Assembly: GCF_014117425.1 (NCBI RefSeq)
Contig: NZ_CP059725.1
Coordinates: 1,302,001 to 1,366,000 of the forward strand
Reading direction: 5' to 3'
DNA length: 64,000 bases
From: Bartonella sp. HY038
Lineage (GTDB): Bacteria; Pseudomonadota; Alphaproteobacteria; Rhizobiales; Rhizobiaceae
Made by a program: the position numbers and the translations under genes. The notes beneath the pieces were generated by a model. That model searched no databases. It had not been told where the DNA came from and was given only the letters and a program-made list of their open reading frames with translations. Shown one piece after another: positions 43,749-54,445 of the stretch. The stretch's first letter is position 1. Each line of letters starts with the position of its first letter.

Positions 43749-44848
43749 CATTAGACGAACAGCAGATGCATCAACGGTTTATGGAAGTTGCTATTCGTTT
43801 GGGGCGACAAAATCTTGGGTGTACGGCAGAAAATCCAAGTGTTGGCGCGGTAATTGTTAAGGAAATGAACGGCAAGCCAATTATTATTGGTATTGGTGTT
43901 ACAGCCGTTGGTGGCCGCCCCCACGCAGAGCCACAAGCCTTGCAGCAAGCTGGGGCTAGCGCAAAGGGTGCAACTGCTTATGTAACTCTAGAGCCGTGTT
44001 CTCATCATGGAAAAACACCACCTTGTGTTGATGCATTAATCGCGGCAGGAGTAAAAAGGGTAGTGATAGCTCGAGATGATCCCGATCCGCGTGTGAGCGG
44101 ACGAGGGATAGCGCGGCTTAAAGCTGCTGGTATTGATGTTGTTCAAGATATTGCAAGTCGAAAGGCTTTTGAAGGTTTAGCAGGCTTTTTAACTAGAATT
44201 ACAAAAAAACGCCCTTTTATAACCCAAAAGCTCGCCTTATCTCAAGATGGTTATATTGGTAGAATTAACGCGGCAAATACCCAGATAACTGGAAGTTTAT
44301 CAAAAGCACGCACCCATATTTTAAGGGCTGAAAGCGATGCCATTTTAGTAGGTATTGGTACAATAATAATTGACGATCCAATGTTGGATTGTCGCTTGCC
44401 GGGCCTCGAAAAGCGTTCGCCATTTCGTATCGTGCTTGATAGTGATTTAAGTATTTCAGTTGAAAGTCGTATTGTGCTTTCGGCAAAGCAAATTCCACTT
44501 TGGATTATTTGCAATGAAAATAATGATCAAAATAAGCAAAAATTACTCGAGGCATTAGGCTGCCGTATTATTCCATTTGGTGAAAATATTCATAATCATT
44601 TAAATGAGCTTATGGAATTTTTCGGGGGCGAGGGTATTAATAATTTGCTTGTTGAAGGTGGTCGTAAAGTCGCACAATCTTTTTATGATGGCGGTTTAAT
44701 TGATAGACTTATATTATTAAAATCAAATCAAAAAATTGAAACTAATGGCTACGCCGCACCAAAATTTTTAAATTTGCAAAAAGACTATTGGCAAAGCAGT
44801 CAAAAAAGCTATGACAATGATATTTGGTGCATATGGGAAAGGATTTAG
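43745..44848 (+). CDS. ribD: bifunctional riboflavin deaminase/reductase
   Basis: Second and third steps of riboflavin synthesis. 367 residues. N-terminal deaminase with [10 protein letters not shown] and the zinc cysteines in [18 protein letters not shown]-terminal reductase from about residue 150 with [35 protein letters not shown] and [13 protein letters not shown]. Complete. It couples to nrdR upstream, and ribE begins two bases after its stop. Confidence 0.96.
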   Translation: MTLDEQQMHQRFMEVAIRLGRQNLGCTAENPSVGAVIVKEMNGKPIIIGIGVTAVGGRPHAEPQALQQAGASAKGATAYVTLEPCSHHGKTPPCVDALIAAGVKRVVIARDDPDPRVSGRGIARLKAAGIDVVQDIASRKAFEGLAGFLTRITKKRPFITQKLALSQDGYIGRINAANTQITGSLSKARTHILRAESDAILVGIGTIIIDDPMLDCRLPGLEKRSPFRIVLDSDLSISVESRIVLSAKQIPLWIICNENNDQNKQKLLEALGCRIIPFGENIHNHLNELMEFFGGEGINNLLVEGGRKVAQSFYDGGLIDRLILLKSNQKIETNGYAAPKFLNLQKDYWQSSQKSYDNDIWCIWERI

Positions 44849-44850
44849 TT

Positions 44851-45456
44851 ATGTTTACGGGTATTGTTACTGATATGGGTCGCATTGAACAAATAACCCC
44901 GCTTGATGAAGGTTTACGCTTTCGCATTGCAACGACATATGATCCCTCAACCATTGATATTGGCGCGTCTATCGCATGTAGTGGCATTTGCTTGACCGTT
45001 GTTGCCCTGCCTGAAGAAACAAGCGCGGAATCATGGTTTGAAGTGGAAGCTTGGGAAGAGGCTTTGCGACTTACAACCATTGGATCGTGGCAGATTGATA
45101 AACAAATCAATCTCGAGCGTTCGTTAAAGCTTGGTGATGAAATGGGCGGCCATTTGGTTTCAGGCCATGTCGATGGTACAGCAGAAATCATAAAAAAAGA
45201 TGGCGAGGGAGAGGCGACAAGATTTACCATTAAGGTAGATGAAAAATTAGCGCGCTTTATTGCACAAAAGGGTTCTGTTTGCCTTGATGGAACATCGTTA
45301 ACGGTTAACAAGGTGGAGCGTACTACTTTTGACGTGCTGATTATTCGTCATACGCTCGAGGTTACAACTTGGGGACAGCGCGAAGTTGGTGATATTCTTA
45401 ATATAGAAATTGACCAATTGGCTCGTTATGCCGCCCGCTTAGCAGAATTTTCTTAA
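44851..45456 (+). CDS. ribE: riboflavin synthase
   Basis: Final step: dismutates two 6,7-dimethyl-8-ribityllumazines to riboflavin. 201 residues in two lumazine-binding repeats: MFTGIVTDMGRIEQ with GASIACSGICLTV, then GHLVSGHVDGTAEI with GSVCLDGTSLTVNKV. The N-terminal MFTGIV, required for activity, fixes the start at 44851; upstream in-frame codons overlap ribD and are not conserved. AAAGG lies eight bases before. Confidence 0.96.
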   Translation: MFTGIVTDMGRIEQITPLDEGLRFRIATTYDPSTIDIGASIACSGICLTVVALPEETSAESWFEVEAWEEALRLTTIGSWQIDKQINLERSLKLGDEMGGHLVSGHVDGTAEIIKKDGEGEATRFTIKVDEKLARFIAQKGSVCLDGTSLTVNKVERTTFDVLIIRHTLEVTTWGQREVGDILNIEIDQLARYAARLAEFS

Positions 45457-45615
45457 TAGTAATTATCTCAAGCTCGAAAAGGGCGGATATTAAGCTTATA
45501 ATTCGTTGATGCAATTATCATTTAACTCGCTTAATAATGCCAAAAATGGAGAGTTTTTCTTTTCATTTTGCCACATTGGGAGTATTGATAGTTAAAACAC
45601 TTTTTGGAGATGGCA

Positions 45616-46074
45616 ATGAATTCGAAAAAAGAACGCCCTTTGCATTTATTGATTGTAGAAGCTCGTTTTTATGATCATTTGGCTGATAGTTTGCTTGAGG
45701 GCGCTAAAAAACACCTTGATGGGGTAGGTGCAACCTATGATGTTGTAACCGTGCCAGGTGCATTGGAAATTCCGGGTGTTATTGCCAATGCTTATAAAAG
45801 CTATGATGTACATTATGATGGTTATATTGCGCTTGGCTGTGTTATTCGTGGCGAAACCTACCATTTCGAAATTGTTGCTAATGAGTCTTGTCGTGGCATC
45901 ATGGAATTGACAATGCGCAAGCGTCTTGCTATCGGCAATGGTATTCTAACAGTTGAAAATGAAGAACAGGCTATCGCGCGCGCCAGTGTCCTAGATAAGG
46001 ACAAGGGTGGTTTTGCTGCAGATGCCGCATTAAAAATGATTGCATTAAAAAAGCAATTTGGAGTAAGTGAGTGA
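45616..46074 (+). CDS. ribH: 6,7-dimethyl-8-ribityllumazine synthase
   Basis: Forms the lumazine precursor of riboflavin. 152 residues with [51 protein letters not shown] and the C-terminal [14 protein letters not shown] 45616 is six bases after GGAG; in-frame ATG 45610 is too close to that site. The nusB GTG overlaps the stop (GTGA). A 159-base gap to ribE was checked for an FMN riboswitch and none was found. Confidence 0.95.
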   Translation: MNSKKERPLHLLIVEARFYDHLADSLLEGAKKHLDGVGATYDVVTVPGALEIPGVIANAYKSYDVHYDGYIALGCVIRGETYHFEIVANESCRGIMELTMRKRLAIGNGILTVENEEQAIARASVLDKDKGGFAADAALKMIALKKQFGVSE

Positions 46075-46544
46075 GCGAAGAGAATAAAAAGCCATCTGTG
46101 CGGCCGGCAAATAAACGAGGTGCAGCGCGTCTTGCGGCCGTGCAGGCGCTTTATCAAATGGATATTGCCGGAAGTGGTGTGATGGAAACAGTGACCGAAT
46201 ATGAGAGTTTTCGGTTAGGCAAAGATATTGATGGTGATCAATATCTGGAAGCTGATGCGCAGTGGTTCCGCTCAATCATTGCAGGCGTTGTTGCCGAACA
46301 ACGCGAAATAGATCCACTCATTCATGATTTTTTGCCTGAAGGTTGGCCTTTATCGCGTATTGATACAACCTTACGTGCGATTTTACGCGCGGGTATTTGG
46401 GAATTAAAGAATCGTCCAGAAGTTCCGCTTCCTGTGATTGTGTCTGAATATGTTGATATTGCAAAAGCATTTTTTGGCAAGGAAGAGCCAAAGCTTGTTA
46501 ATGCCTTGCTAGATAATTCAGCTAAGCAATTGCGAAAAAGCTAA
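46071..46544 (+). CDS. nusB: transcription antitermination factor NusB
   Basis: RNA-binding all-helical protein acting with NusE on rRNA transcripts. 157 residues: [41 protein letters not shown], and [20 protein letters not shown] near the C-terminus. GTG start inside the ribH stop. Last gene of the nrdR-ribD-ribE-ribH-nusB run, with a terminator after it. Confidence 0.95.
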   Translation: MSEENKKPSVRPANKRGAARLAAVQALYQMDIAGSGVMETVTEYESFRLGKDIDGDQYLEADAQWFRSIIAGVVAEQREIDPLIHDFLPEGWPLSRIDTTLRAILRAGIWELKNRPEVPLPVIVSEYVDIAKAFFGKEEPKLVNALLDNSAKQLRKS

Positions 46545-46570
46545 ATTATATTTTTTAAATTATCATAAAA

Positions 46571-46605
46571 GGTACTGTTTCGTTTCGGGAACAGTGCTTT
46601 TTATT
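46571..46605 (+). terminator. terminator after nusB
   Basis: GGTACTGTTTC and GGGAACAGTGC pair with two G-U/mismatch positions around GTTTC, followed by TTTTTATTTT. Confidence 0.75.
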
Positions 46606-46674
46606 TTGTTTATTATATGTTGGATGAAAGTTCATCTATATTTACTAAATTATAGCTATTGGTTTAAATCTACG

Positions 46675-47337
46675 TTACTGCTTTAACAGTTTATTGATAT
46701 GATTTAAAATTTCCATTGCATCAATATCGACCATACCTGTCTTACTTTTTTTGTCATTATTGCGGCTGTATAAATCGATAAGTTGATAACCAATGCTATA
46801 TCCTGCCCAGCGTGGCAAATCACCCGTGCCGAAAAACCATTCATAATGGTTGTAATTTTCATTCTTTAGCTGACTTTTTGCAAGCTTGATTATTTGATTT
46901 GTTATTTCAACTTTGCACCAAGGCGGTACAGGCATCGAAGTAATAAACGTTGAAAAATAGTCGGCGAGACCTTCGGAAATGATTGCTTCGCCAAGCGTTT
47001 CTCCATAGCCATGTCGTGCCCATCGCATCGCATGATGCAATTCATGTGCAATGGCTTGGGCAAAATGACCTTCCGCAAGTTTAGCTGAAAAATTTTCGTT
47101 TTGTGAATCAATGCTAATGGAAATAAGTTCAGCTTTATAGCAGCTACCGCCCACGCCAATTTCGGGAATAATATTAGTGGGATCATTGCCGATTAAAACA
47201 TCAATGGCAATATTATGATCCTTAGCAGGTACAATTTTTTCAATCTTTAAGCGTAGTGCTTCGATCTGAGTTCGAATAATATCTTTCCAAGACGATAAAT
47301 CGCCTGCGGCCTCAAGAAAATGCAACCGTAAATCCAT
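46675..47337 (-). CDS. DUF2268 family putative zinc metalloprotease
   Basis: 220 residues. The zinc-protease motif is AIAHELHHAMRWARHGYG (HExxH) near residue 95, followed by GEAIISEGLADYF with the third-ligand Glu, the DUF2268 pattern. No signal peptide, so cytoplasmic or non-classically located. The C-terminal part (GTGDLPRWAGYSIGYQLIDL) is also conserved in the family. Function in bacteria is not established. Convergent with nusB and divergent from glpD, with no operon partner. Confidence 0.85.
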   Translation of the reverse strand: MDLRLHFLEAAGDLSSWKDIIRTQIEALRLKIEKIVPAKDHNIAIDVLIGNDPTNIIPEIGVGGSCYKAELISISIDSQNENFSAKLAEGHFAQAIAHELHHAMRWARHGYGETLGEAIISEGLADYFSTFITSMPVPPWCKVEITNQIIKLAKSQLKNENYNHYEWFFGTGDLPRWAGYSIGYQLIDLYSRNNDKKSKTGMVDIDAMEILNHINKLLKQ

Positions 47338-47694
47338 TGTTAAATTCCAGTGTTAATATTCAATTTACGTAAAAAACATATAAAATTTTACCTGCTTTGC
47401 CAATTATTTTCATTGGATATCAGTATCTTATAGCAAAATTTTATTTTTTTTGATGTGGGCATTTTTTTTAGTATTTTTCTTCATACTGTCATTTAATCAT
47501 GAGACAATAGGCGATAAATTAATAAAGTACGAGCTTTTTTTTGCATGATTTAAATATTGATTTGGCTAATTAATTGATTTTTATAAAATAATAATTTTTT
47601 TCTAAAATTAGTTTTCCTAACAAATTGAAGTGTTGGCGATAAATATATTGTAAAAAAAGTACTTTGTTTTGACCTATTTCGAGGCGGGGCTTTT
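47338..47694. other. divergent intergenic region, DUF2268 gene / glpD
   Basis: 357 very AT-rich bases. A GAGGCGGGG ribosome site for glpD is at the right end. I see no gene remnant, and no clear GlpR operator. Confidence 0.5.
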
Positions 47695-49185
47695 ATGGAA
47701 AAAAATTTTGACGTCTTTATTATTGGTGGCGGTATCAATGGTTGTGGTTTGGCTCGTGATGCTGCGGGACGAGGTTTTAAAGTTTGTTTAGCCGAGATGA
47801 ATGATATTGCATCGGGTGCGTCTTCGGCATCAACAAAGCTTATTCATGGTGGTTTGCGTTATCTTGAGCAGGGTGCCTTTAGCTTGGTGCGCGAGAGCTT
47901 AAAAGAACGGGAAACTATTTGGAAAATTGCGCCCCATATTGTGCAACCATTGCAGTTTTTACTGCCGCATCATAAGGACATTAGACCTAAATGGTTTTTA
48001 AATATGGGAATGTTTATTTATAGCCGTTTGGGTGCGAGAACGGTACTTCCCCACTCGAGAGCGGTTGATTTTTCAAAAGCAGTTAGTAATCCGCTGAAAC
48101 AAAATTATAATAAGGGTTTTGAATATTATGATACGCGTGTTGATGATGCGCGTCTTGCCATTCTTAATGCGCGCCACGCTCAACAATTGGGGGCTGATAT
48201 TCGTGTGCGTAGCAAAGTTATTTCAGTAAAGATTATCAATGATCGATGGCATATCACCGTGCAGCGTGAAGGACATAGGCAGGAAACTCATTACACAGCG
48301 AGTTTTTTAGTAAATATGGCAGGAGCTTGGATGGATAATATCTTGGGCGATGTAGCAGGTTTAAAGGTTCATTCGCCGATAAGATTGGTGCAAGGCTCTC
48401 ATATTATTGTGCCGCGTCTTTATAAGCATGAGCATGCTTATATGTTTCAAAATGTCGATCGAAGGGTTCTTTTTGCTATACCATTTCAACAAGACTATAC
48501 ACTGATTGGCACTACGGATATTGATTATCAGGGTGATCTTGGCAAAGTGAAAATCACCACTGAAGAGATAGATTATTTATGTGCTGCTTCAAATGAATAT
48601 TTTACCCAACAAATTAGCCCTGAAAAGGTAGTTTGGTCTTTTTCAGGCGTTAGGGCTCTATATGATAACGGTGAGAAAAACGCTCAGGAAACAAGCCGTG
48701 ATTATCTTTTAAAGCTTGCCGATACAAAATTGCCTCTTTTAACCCTATATGGCGGAAAAATGACAACTTTTCGTAAGCTTGCTGAAGATGCAATGAGTTT
48801 TGTTGAAAAATATTTAGGAAAACGCAAAGGGAAATGGACCGCAAATGTTTGCCTGCCCGGTGGTGATTTCCCTCATGGAGATTTTGAAGGTTTAGAAAAA
48901 AGCGTTGCTAAGATGTTACCAATGCTAGATCACTTTACGGTTAACCGTTTAACAAGCTGTTATGGAACAGATGTATTCCATATTTTTAATAGGGATAATA
49001 GAGATTTTGGCATTGATTTTGGGTACGGGCTATTTGAGGTGGAGGTTGATTGGCTTATTAAAAGAGAATGGGCGCAAACCGCCAATGATATTTTGTGGCG
49101 TCGTACCAAGTTGGGGCTAAAATTTGATGATGATCAGCGTGAAGTATTAGAAAACTACTTATCCGATCGTTTGATCCAACCATAG
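47695..49185 (+). CDS. glpD: aerobic glycerol-3-phosphate dehydrogenase
   Basis: Membrane-associated flavoenzyme oxidising glycerol 3-phosphate to dihydroxyacetone phosphate and reducing quinone. 496 residues: FAD-binding IIGGGINGCGLARDAAGRG at the start, SSASTKLIHGGLRYLEQG, LVNMAGAWMDNI and LTLYGGKMTTFRKLAEDAM, then the C-terminal domain. Complete. No glpK, glpF or glpR is adjacent. A strong ribosome site precedes the ATG. Confidence 0.95.
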   Translation: MEKNFDVFIIGGGINGCGLARDAAGRGFKVCLAEMNDIASGASSASTKLIHGGLRYLEQGAFSLVRESLKERETIWKIAPHIVQPLQFLLPHHKDIRPKWFLNMGMFIYSRLGARTVLPHSRAVDFSKAVSNPLKQNYNKGFEYYDTRVDDARLAILNARHAQQLGADIRVRSKVISVKIINDRWHITVQREGHRQETHYTASFLVNMAGAWMDNILGDVAGLKVHSPIRLVQGSHIIVPRLYKHEHAYMFQNVDRRVLFAIPFQQDYTLIGTTDIDYQGDLGKVKITTEEIDYLCAASNEYFTQQISPEKVVWSFSGVRALYDNGEKNAQETSRDYLLKLADTKLPLLTLYGGKMTTFRKLAEDAMSFVEKYLGKRKGKWTANVCLPGGDFPHGDFEGLEKSVAKMLPMLDHFTVNRLTSCYGTDVFHIFNRDNRDFGIDFGYGLFEVEVDWLIKREWAQTANDILWRRTKLGLKFDDDQREVLENYLSDRLIQP

Positions 49186-49231
49186 TTAATTGCTGAAAAA
49201 TTTGCATATATATTAAGATGTTTCTTATAAA

Positions 49232-49263
49232 AAGCCTCCTACAATATTATTTGTAAGAGGCTT
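49232..49263. terminator. bidirectional terminator between glpD and gltA
   Basis: AAGCCTC and GAGGCTT, extended by CTACA/TGTAAG with one bulge, flank an ATATTAT loop, with A and T tracts on the two sides, serving both convergent genes. Confidence 0.8.
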
Positions 49264-49291
49264 AATTTTAGATCAGATAAGTTATTTAAAT

Positions 49292-50581
49292 TTAGCGCTT
49301 ATCAACTGGAACGTAATCGCGTTCGGCGGCGCCTGTGTAAAGCTGACGAGGGCGGCCAATTTTTTGTGCAGGATCTTCAATCATTTCCATCCATTGTGCA
49401 ACCCAGCCAACACTGCGAGCTAAGGCAAATAGAACAGTAAACATATTGGTTGGGAAGCCAAGAGCCTTCAAAGTAATGCCTGAATAGAAGTCAACATTGG
49501 GATAGAGCTTCTTTTCAACAAAATATGGATCATGCAGCGCAATTTTTTCAAGTTCCATAGCAATGTCAAGAAGTGGATCATCTTTAATGCCAAGTTCTGT
49601 AAGTACTTCGTGGCATGTTTGCTGCATGATACGAGCACGAGGATCGTAATTTTTATAAACACGATGACCAAAGCCCATAAGGCGGAACGGATCATCCTTA
49701 TCTTTAGCGCGCGCAATAAATTCGGGGATACGATCTACAGAGCCAATTTCTTCAAGCATTTTTAAGCAAGCTTCATTGGCACCACCATGTGCAGGGCCCC
49801 AAAGACATGCAACGCCGGCAGCGATACATGCAAAAGGATTGGCACCAGATGAACCAGCTAAACGCACCGTTGATGTTGAAGCATTTTGTTCATGATCCGC
49901 ATGGAGCGTAAAGATTCGATCCATCGCGCGGCCAAGTATCGGGTTAACAACATATTCCTCACAAGGCACGGCAAAACACATATGCAAGAAATTTGACGCA
50001 TAATCAAGCGAGTTGCGTGGATATACGAAAGGCTGGCCGATCGAATATTTATATGCCATTGCAGCAAGGGTTGGTACTTTCGCAACCAGGCGGATTGAAG
50101 CAACCATGCGCTGATGCGGATCAGTAATATCAATTGAATCGTGATAGAAAGCTGACATAGCGCCAAGACAGGCAACCATGACTGCCATTGGGTGAGAATC
50201 GCGGCGAAAGCCTTGGAAGAAGCGAGCAAATTGTTCGTGCATCATATTGTGGTGTTGAACACGATAGTCAAAATCTGCCTTTTGTGCAGCTGTTGGTAGT
50301 TCTCCATAAAGAAGAAGATAGCAAGTTTCTAAAAAGTCGCCTTTTTCTGCCAATTGTTCAATTGGATAACCGCGGTAAAGAAGAACACCTGCATCACCAT
50401 CAATATAAGTGATTTTTGATTCGCATGATGCGGTGGATGTGAAGCCTGGATCATAGGTAAAAGTACCCGTTTCCTTATAAAGAGGGGCAATTTCAATAAC
50501 ATCAGGTCCCAAGGTGCCTTTTCGCACTGGTAATTCGATCGATTTACCCTCGACCATAATATGAGCGCTATTATCCGACAT
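49292..50581 (-). CDS. gltA: citrate synthase
   Basis: Condenses acetyl-CoA and oxaloacetate at the start of the TCA cycle. 429 residues, the hexameric type II form typical of Gram-negatives. Catalytic His in [16 protein letters not shown] and GAAHG-type [32 protein letters not shown] and the Asp in [18 protein letters not shown] 50581 ([14 protein letters not shown]) follows AAAGGG; an ATG at 50632 is upstream of the ribosome site. Confidence 0.96.
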   Translation of the reverse strand: MSDNSAHIMVEGKSIELPVRKGTLGPDVIEIAPLYKETGTFTYDPGFTSTASCESKITYIDGDAGVLLYRGYPIEQLAEKGDFLETCYLLLYGELPTAAQKADFDYRVQHHNMMHEQFARFFQGFRRDSHPMAVMVACLGAMSAFYHDSIDITDPHQRMVASIRLVAKVPTLAAMAYKYSIGQPFVYPRNSLDYASNFLHMCFAVPCEEYVVNPILGRAMDRIFTLHADHEQNASTSTVRLAGSSGANPFACIAAGVACLWGPAHGGANEACLKMLEEIGSVDRIPEFIARAKDKDDPFRLMGFGHRVYKNYDPRARIMQQTCHEVLTELGIKDDPLLDIAMELEKIALHDPYFVEKKLYPNVDFYSGITLKALGFPTNMFTVLFALARSVGWVAQWMEMIEDPAQKIGRPRQLYTGAAERDYVPVDKR

Positions 50582-51144
50582 AATTTTCCCTTTCAAATCC
50601 TCATCCCATTGGAATAGAGTATGCAATTTCATTGCTAATAAAAATCATTTTATTCATTGAGTATTCTTGTTAGCCTACTCAAAATCATTTCAGTTGCAAC
50701 GTCAAATTTGTATTATTTTAGTGTTATGTGTCTCAGCTCCGTGATAAATTTTGTTAAATTCTAATAGATCTAATTACTGCTTACATTAAAATGAAAATTT
50801 TGTGATCAAAACCGCTGCTTAGCTTGAGTTTAGTTGTTTTGACCATCCAACCTACCGAATTAATGTTAGTTAATATCTATTTTAACAACGAAGGTTTATC
50901 CCCTAGGTAATGCATATTAAATTATAAGGGGATTTAATTACATAACAAAACATTGCATGTTTATAAAACTCCTCCCAGTTTTACAATAACAGCTTCGACG
51001 CATATTTAAAGCACTTTGGTTAAAATATTTGCTTACTTTCCAAATACTCTAAATGTGCTAAGCAAGATTATATATTCCGCGATATCAAAATTTTAGTTTG
51101 CAGAACATATAATCTTACACAGTGGTGATTTAGTTGCAATTAAT
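50582..51144. other. gene-free stretch between gltX and gltA
   Basis: 563 AT-rich bases on the gltA promoter side. It has two hairpins: ATCCCCT/AGGGGAT at about 50898-50936 and TAAAACT/AGTTTTA at 50974-50993. No coding remnant was recognised on either strand. Confidence 0.5.
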
Positions 51145-52566
51145 TTATGATAATTGGTCCCTTACGCGGGCAATAGATTCGTCTCTTCCAAGTACAGCTA
51201 ACACGTCAAATACACCTGGCGATACAGCTCTACCAGTTAATGCTGCGCGTAAAGGCTGGGCTATTTTACCTAGTTTTACGCCACTTGCTTCGCTATGAGC
51301 GTTAATTGCAGCATGTAGTGCGTCATCACTCCATTCAATGCAATTTTCTAAAACAGGTAAAGTGTTAGCAAGAATGGCTTTGCCGTCGTTGTCAAGAAGG
51401 GACGCCGCTTTTTCGTCAAGCTTTAAAGGGCGCTCTGCAAAAATAAATGCAGCACCATCAATTAATTCAACCAGTGTTTTGGCTCTTGATTTTAATCCTG
51501 GCATAGCGGCAAGAAATTGCGCTCGCTTTTCATCGGTAAGTTTTGCAAGAATATCAGCTCCACCTTCAATTTCAGGCAAGATGTCAATTGCGCTTTCAAA
51601 TAAGAACAAATCATCACTAGCTCGAATATACTGGCCATTAATCGCTTCAAGCTTTTTGAAATCAAACCGCGAAGCCCCTTTATTGATGTCATCAATATCA
51701 AACCACGAGATCATTTCATCCATGCTCATAATTTCATCATCGCCATGGCTCCACCCCAAACGGACGAGATAATTACGTAAAGCTACTGGTAAATAACCCA
51801 TAGCGCGATAGGCTTCAACACCAAGAGCACCGTGACGTTTAGACAGTTTTGCCCCATCAGCACCATGAATAAGTGGAATATGCGCCATTCGCGGAATATT
51901 CCATTCCATTGCTTGATAAATAATGGTTTGGCGGGCTGAATTGGTTAAATGGTCGTCACCACGAATGATATGAGTAACGCCCATATCATGGTCATCGACA
52001 ACAACCGCATGCATGTAGGTAGGGGTGCCATCTGAGCGTAAAATAATAAAATCATCAAGATCTTTGTTAGGAAAGCGCACTTCACCTTGTACATGATCAT
52101 GCACAATAGTTTCGCCAACCGTTGGTGCTTTAATGCGAATTACTGGTTTAATGCCTTGAGGTGCTTCAGATGCATCACGATCTCTCCACCGCCCATCATA
52201 GCGCGGTGGCCTACCTTCTGCGCGTGCAGTTTCACGCATTTGGGTTAGTTCTTCTGGGCTTGCATAGCAGTAATAGGCTCTACCCTTAGCAACCAACTCC
52301 TCTGCAACTTCTCGGTGCCGCTCAACACGGCTAAGTTGTGATATAGCATCGCCATCCCAGTCAAGGCCAAGCCAAGTTAGGCCTTCTAAAATCGCATTTA
52401 CGGCAGCATCAGTGGAGCGCTCGCGATCGGTATCTTCAATGCGCAGTAGCATTTTGCCGTCAGAATGCTTGGCATATAACCAATTAAATAAAGCAGTCCT
52501 TGCACCACCAATATGCAAAAAACCTGTTGGTGAAGGGGCAAAGCGTGTGACCACCGGTGCAGACAT
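51145..52566 (-). CDS. gltX: glutamate--tRNA ligase
   Basis: Class I synthetase charging tRNA-Glu. 473 residues: [20 protein letters not shown] at the start (HIGG as the HIGH motif), [35 protein letters not shown], and KLSKRHG (KMSKS motif) near residue 245; then the helical anticodon-binding domain. ATG 52566 (MSAPVVT) follows CGGAG; an upstream ATG would add 13 residues. Rhizobiales often have a second gltX; only this one is in the window. Confidence 0.95.
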   Translation of the reverse strand: MSAPVVTRFAPSPTGFLHIGGARTALFNWLYAKHSDGKMLLRIEDTDRERSTDAAVNAILEGLTWLGLDWDGDAISQLSRVERHREVAEELVAKGRAYYCYASPEELTQMRETARAEGRPPRYDGRWRDRDASEAPQGIKPVIRIKAPTVGETIVHDHVQGEVRFPNKDLDDFIILRSDGTPTYMHAVVVDDHDMGVTHIIRGDDHLTNSARQTIIYQAMEWNIPRMAHIPLIHGADGAKLSKRHGALGVEAYRAMGYLPVALRNYLVRLGWSHGDDEIMSMDEMISWFDIDDINKGASRFDFKKLEAINGQYIRASDDLFLFESAIDILPEIEGGADILAKLTDEKRAQFLAAMPGLKSRAKTLVELIDGAAFIFAERPLKLDEKAASLLDNDGKAILANTLPVLENCIEWSDDALHAAINAHSEASGVKLGKIAQPLRAALTGRAVSPGVFDVLAVLGRDESIARVRDQLS

Positions 52567-52829
52567 ATAATACTCCGAATTTCTTACCCAATTATCATGG
52601 GTCAATTTTTATAAGCTTATAGCGACTCTTTTGATATTTAATGCTTATCATTTTAATTGTGCTATTCCAACGAATAGGGAAAAAATTTTTTAATTCCTAA
52701 TATAGTGCATAACCAGTATAAATTTGCGTTATAAAATACAAGAAAACTTGCTTTTCAAGGCTTGCATTCATATCAAGATTTCGCTATTGGAGTTTTGCTT
52801 AATGCTAGCTCTTGCTAAAGAGCAAGATA

Positions 52830-52906
52830 GGCCGCAGTAGCTCAGTCGGTAGAGCACATCATTCGTAATGATGGGGTCGTAGGTTCGATTCCTATCTGCG
52901 GCACCA
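52830..52906 (+). tRNA. tRNA-Thr (CGT)
   Basis: A full cloverleaf: acceptor GCCGCAG pairs with CTGCGGC, D arm GCTCAGTCGGTAGAGC, anticodon stem CATCA/TGATG with loop TTCGTAA giving CGT for ACG, T arm GTAGGTTCGATTCCTAT, discriminator A and encoded CCA. Its 3' end faces an integrase relic. Confidence 0.96.
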
Positions 52907-52907
52907 A

Positions 52908-52936
52908 AAGGTCAATAAAAACAATGTATTGATCTT
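52908..52936 (+). terminator. terminator after tRNA-Thr
   Basis: AAGGTCAATA (52908-52917) pairs with TATTGATCTT (52927-52936), one G-U, immediately after the CCA end. Confidence 0.65.
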
Positions 52937-53169
52937 TATTGAGATGTGGCCTTTAGGTTTATTGAATTTGTTGAGAACTCATAAAGCCCAGTTTCAAGTG
53001 CATTTTTAGCTTTTCATAAATCGTCTGGTTAAAACTGTGCATAGACTTTTTCTGTTACCGATATATTGGAATATTTTAAATATGGTGTAATTTCACTCAT
53101 ACTGATTCCAGCTTCTGCCATCCATACAGCATCAGGGAGCCTGAATAAATGTGGGTTAATATTTGCAAC
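52936..53169 (-). pseudogene. tyrosine integrase relic, C-terminal part
   Basis: Reads NINPHLFRLPDAVWMAEAGI, then SMSEITPYLKYSNISVTEKV and YAQF, with in-frame stops after AQF and DDL, ending at TAA 52936-52938. This matches the end of phage-type integrases (HxLRHTAATWMAQAG, LGHSSxxMTEKVYAH), with the catalytic RHTA region altered to RLPDA and the Tyr retained in VYA. It begins 30 bases past the tRNA-Thr 3' end, the usual place for an integrase that uses a tRNA attachment site. The rest of the gene is lost or replaced by the IS6 relic. Confidence 0.8.
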
Positions 53170-54106
53170 GGCGTTGTCGCAAAGTTTGAGTTAGAAGCAT
53201 TTATGCCTTGAGCACCTAGTCTTTAGCTATAGTTAACCATCTTATTCCAAATATATCGTGGTGTATGTGGTTTTGCTCTAGTGTAGTCCATGCGCCCTTT
53301 GACCTAGTTCTGACTTAAGCTTGAAGCTGGATCATAGCCAATTATTATTCGCTTGCAGTCTTAGATGATTGAAAGCCACCATTTGGCGACATTGGTCTTT
53401 TAAGCCGAGAGTGAACGCTTTCAATGCTATATGACAGTATCTTAGGTTACATAATGGATATGCTTTCCAATAAGCACATCATTTTCAGTTAATAACTGTA
53501 AGACACTAGAAAAAGCCTTTGCTTTATCTGTTCTAATCTTTGCTAAGGGTATTAATGGGCAAAGAACCTATCATCTTTGAAAGCCTTGAGAAAAAAGCGT
53601 ATGGCAGCATTTCTATCCCTCTATGTTTTCGTCAACAAATCAATGAAAACACCATGTTTATTGATTGGGAGATAAAAATATTTCATAAATCTAACCCTTG
53701 GTCTTTAACCTTAATATAAGTCTCATTAATGCGAACAGACTCACAATGAGGCTTTTTGAATTTCCGTCAGCGTTTTTCATGTTTTAGTGCATATTTAAAT
53801 ATCCAAAAGTTGATTTAACTGAGATTAATCTTGATACCGTAGTCCAATAACAGTTCTTCAATATCCCTATAGCTTAAACATTAACGCAGATACTTGGCTG
53901 CCACCTGAATATGATTGTTGCATCAAAGTGCCAGTATTTGAAACTGGCTTTAAAATTATTTTTTGCCCAATTACTTTTTAAACGCGGACATAATATATTT
54001 TTTAATCTTTTGAGTCTTCATGGCTCCTTTCAATAGGCAAACCATATGTCTCAAGGTTTCATATTTTTATGTTAAACCGATTATGAATAATATTTGCAAC
54101 AAAACA
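53170..54106 (-). mobile_element. IS6-family insertion sequence relic
   Basis: Bounded by imperfect inverted repeats: GGCGTTGTCGCAAA (53170-53183) and, as its partner, TTTGCAACAAAACA (54093-54106), 10 of 14 matching and resembling the GGNNCTGTTGCAAA ends of IS6/IS26. The span of about 937 bases suits an IS6 element with small insertions. A 13-base direct repeat TAATATTTGCAAC lies at 53157-53169 and 54088-54100. The transposase inside is dead, so the element is not active. It interrupts the integrase relic. Confidence 0.7.
53285..54021 (-). pseudogene. IS6-family transposase, heavily frameshifted
   Basis: GGAGCC precedes an ATG at 54021. In shifting frames it gives FKYWHFDATII, VAAKYLR(stop)CLSYRDIEELLLDYGI, NFWIFKYALKHEKR, SVRINETYIKVK (the DETYIKVKG motif with the first catalytic Asp changed to Asn), and SIESVHSRLKRPMSPNGGFQS near the end. 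This is the ordered DDE transposase of IS6 elements with at least five lesions. Confidence 0.8.
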
Positions 54107-54445
54107 AAAAAGTGATTGACGAAATAATTGTTGATCTGCTTTGGCCTTATTTAAGCAGAAATTTGTCATATATGTGTTTTAATAGGTTGAAAAATGGTGC
54201 TGTTAATCATATTACGCTTGCAATAGTATATTAGCGTTGGCTTTATTTTTTTACAATGATTGCAATTGGGAAAACAGATGTCTTTTATAAAAAGGTAATT
54301 ACTTTTAGTTGCACCTTTAAGCACCAACAAGCCGACCTATATTAAATAGAGATGCAATTGAATTAAAAATAAGTAGTAGCTAATATATTTGTTTGTTTGC
54401 TATAAATATTTTTAAATTTAGTTAGAATTTTAGCAGGAGAATCTG
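54107..54445. other. gene-free stretch after the IS6 relic
   Basis: 339 AT-rich bases. The N-terminal part of the integrase would be expected here; I translated the minus strand in all frames and could not recognise it. The right end carries the AGGAG ribosome site of the DUF3126 gene. Confidence 0.5.

Noticed and set aside
45457..45615. Possible FMN riboswitch before ribH
   Set aside because: A short AGGGCGG-like stretch is present, but the rest of the conserved RFN element is missing and the spacer is too short for it.
54107..54445. N-terminal half of the integrase beyond the IS6 relic
   Set aside because: All minus-strand frames were read and no convincing integrase similarity was found.
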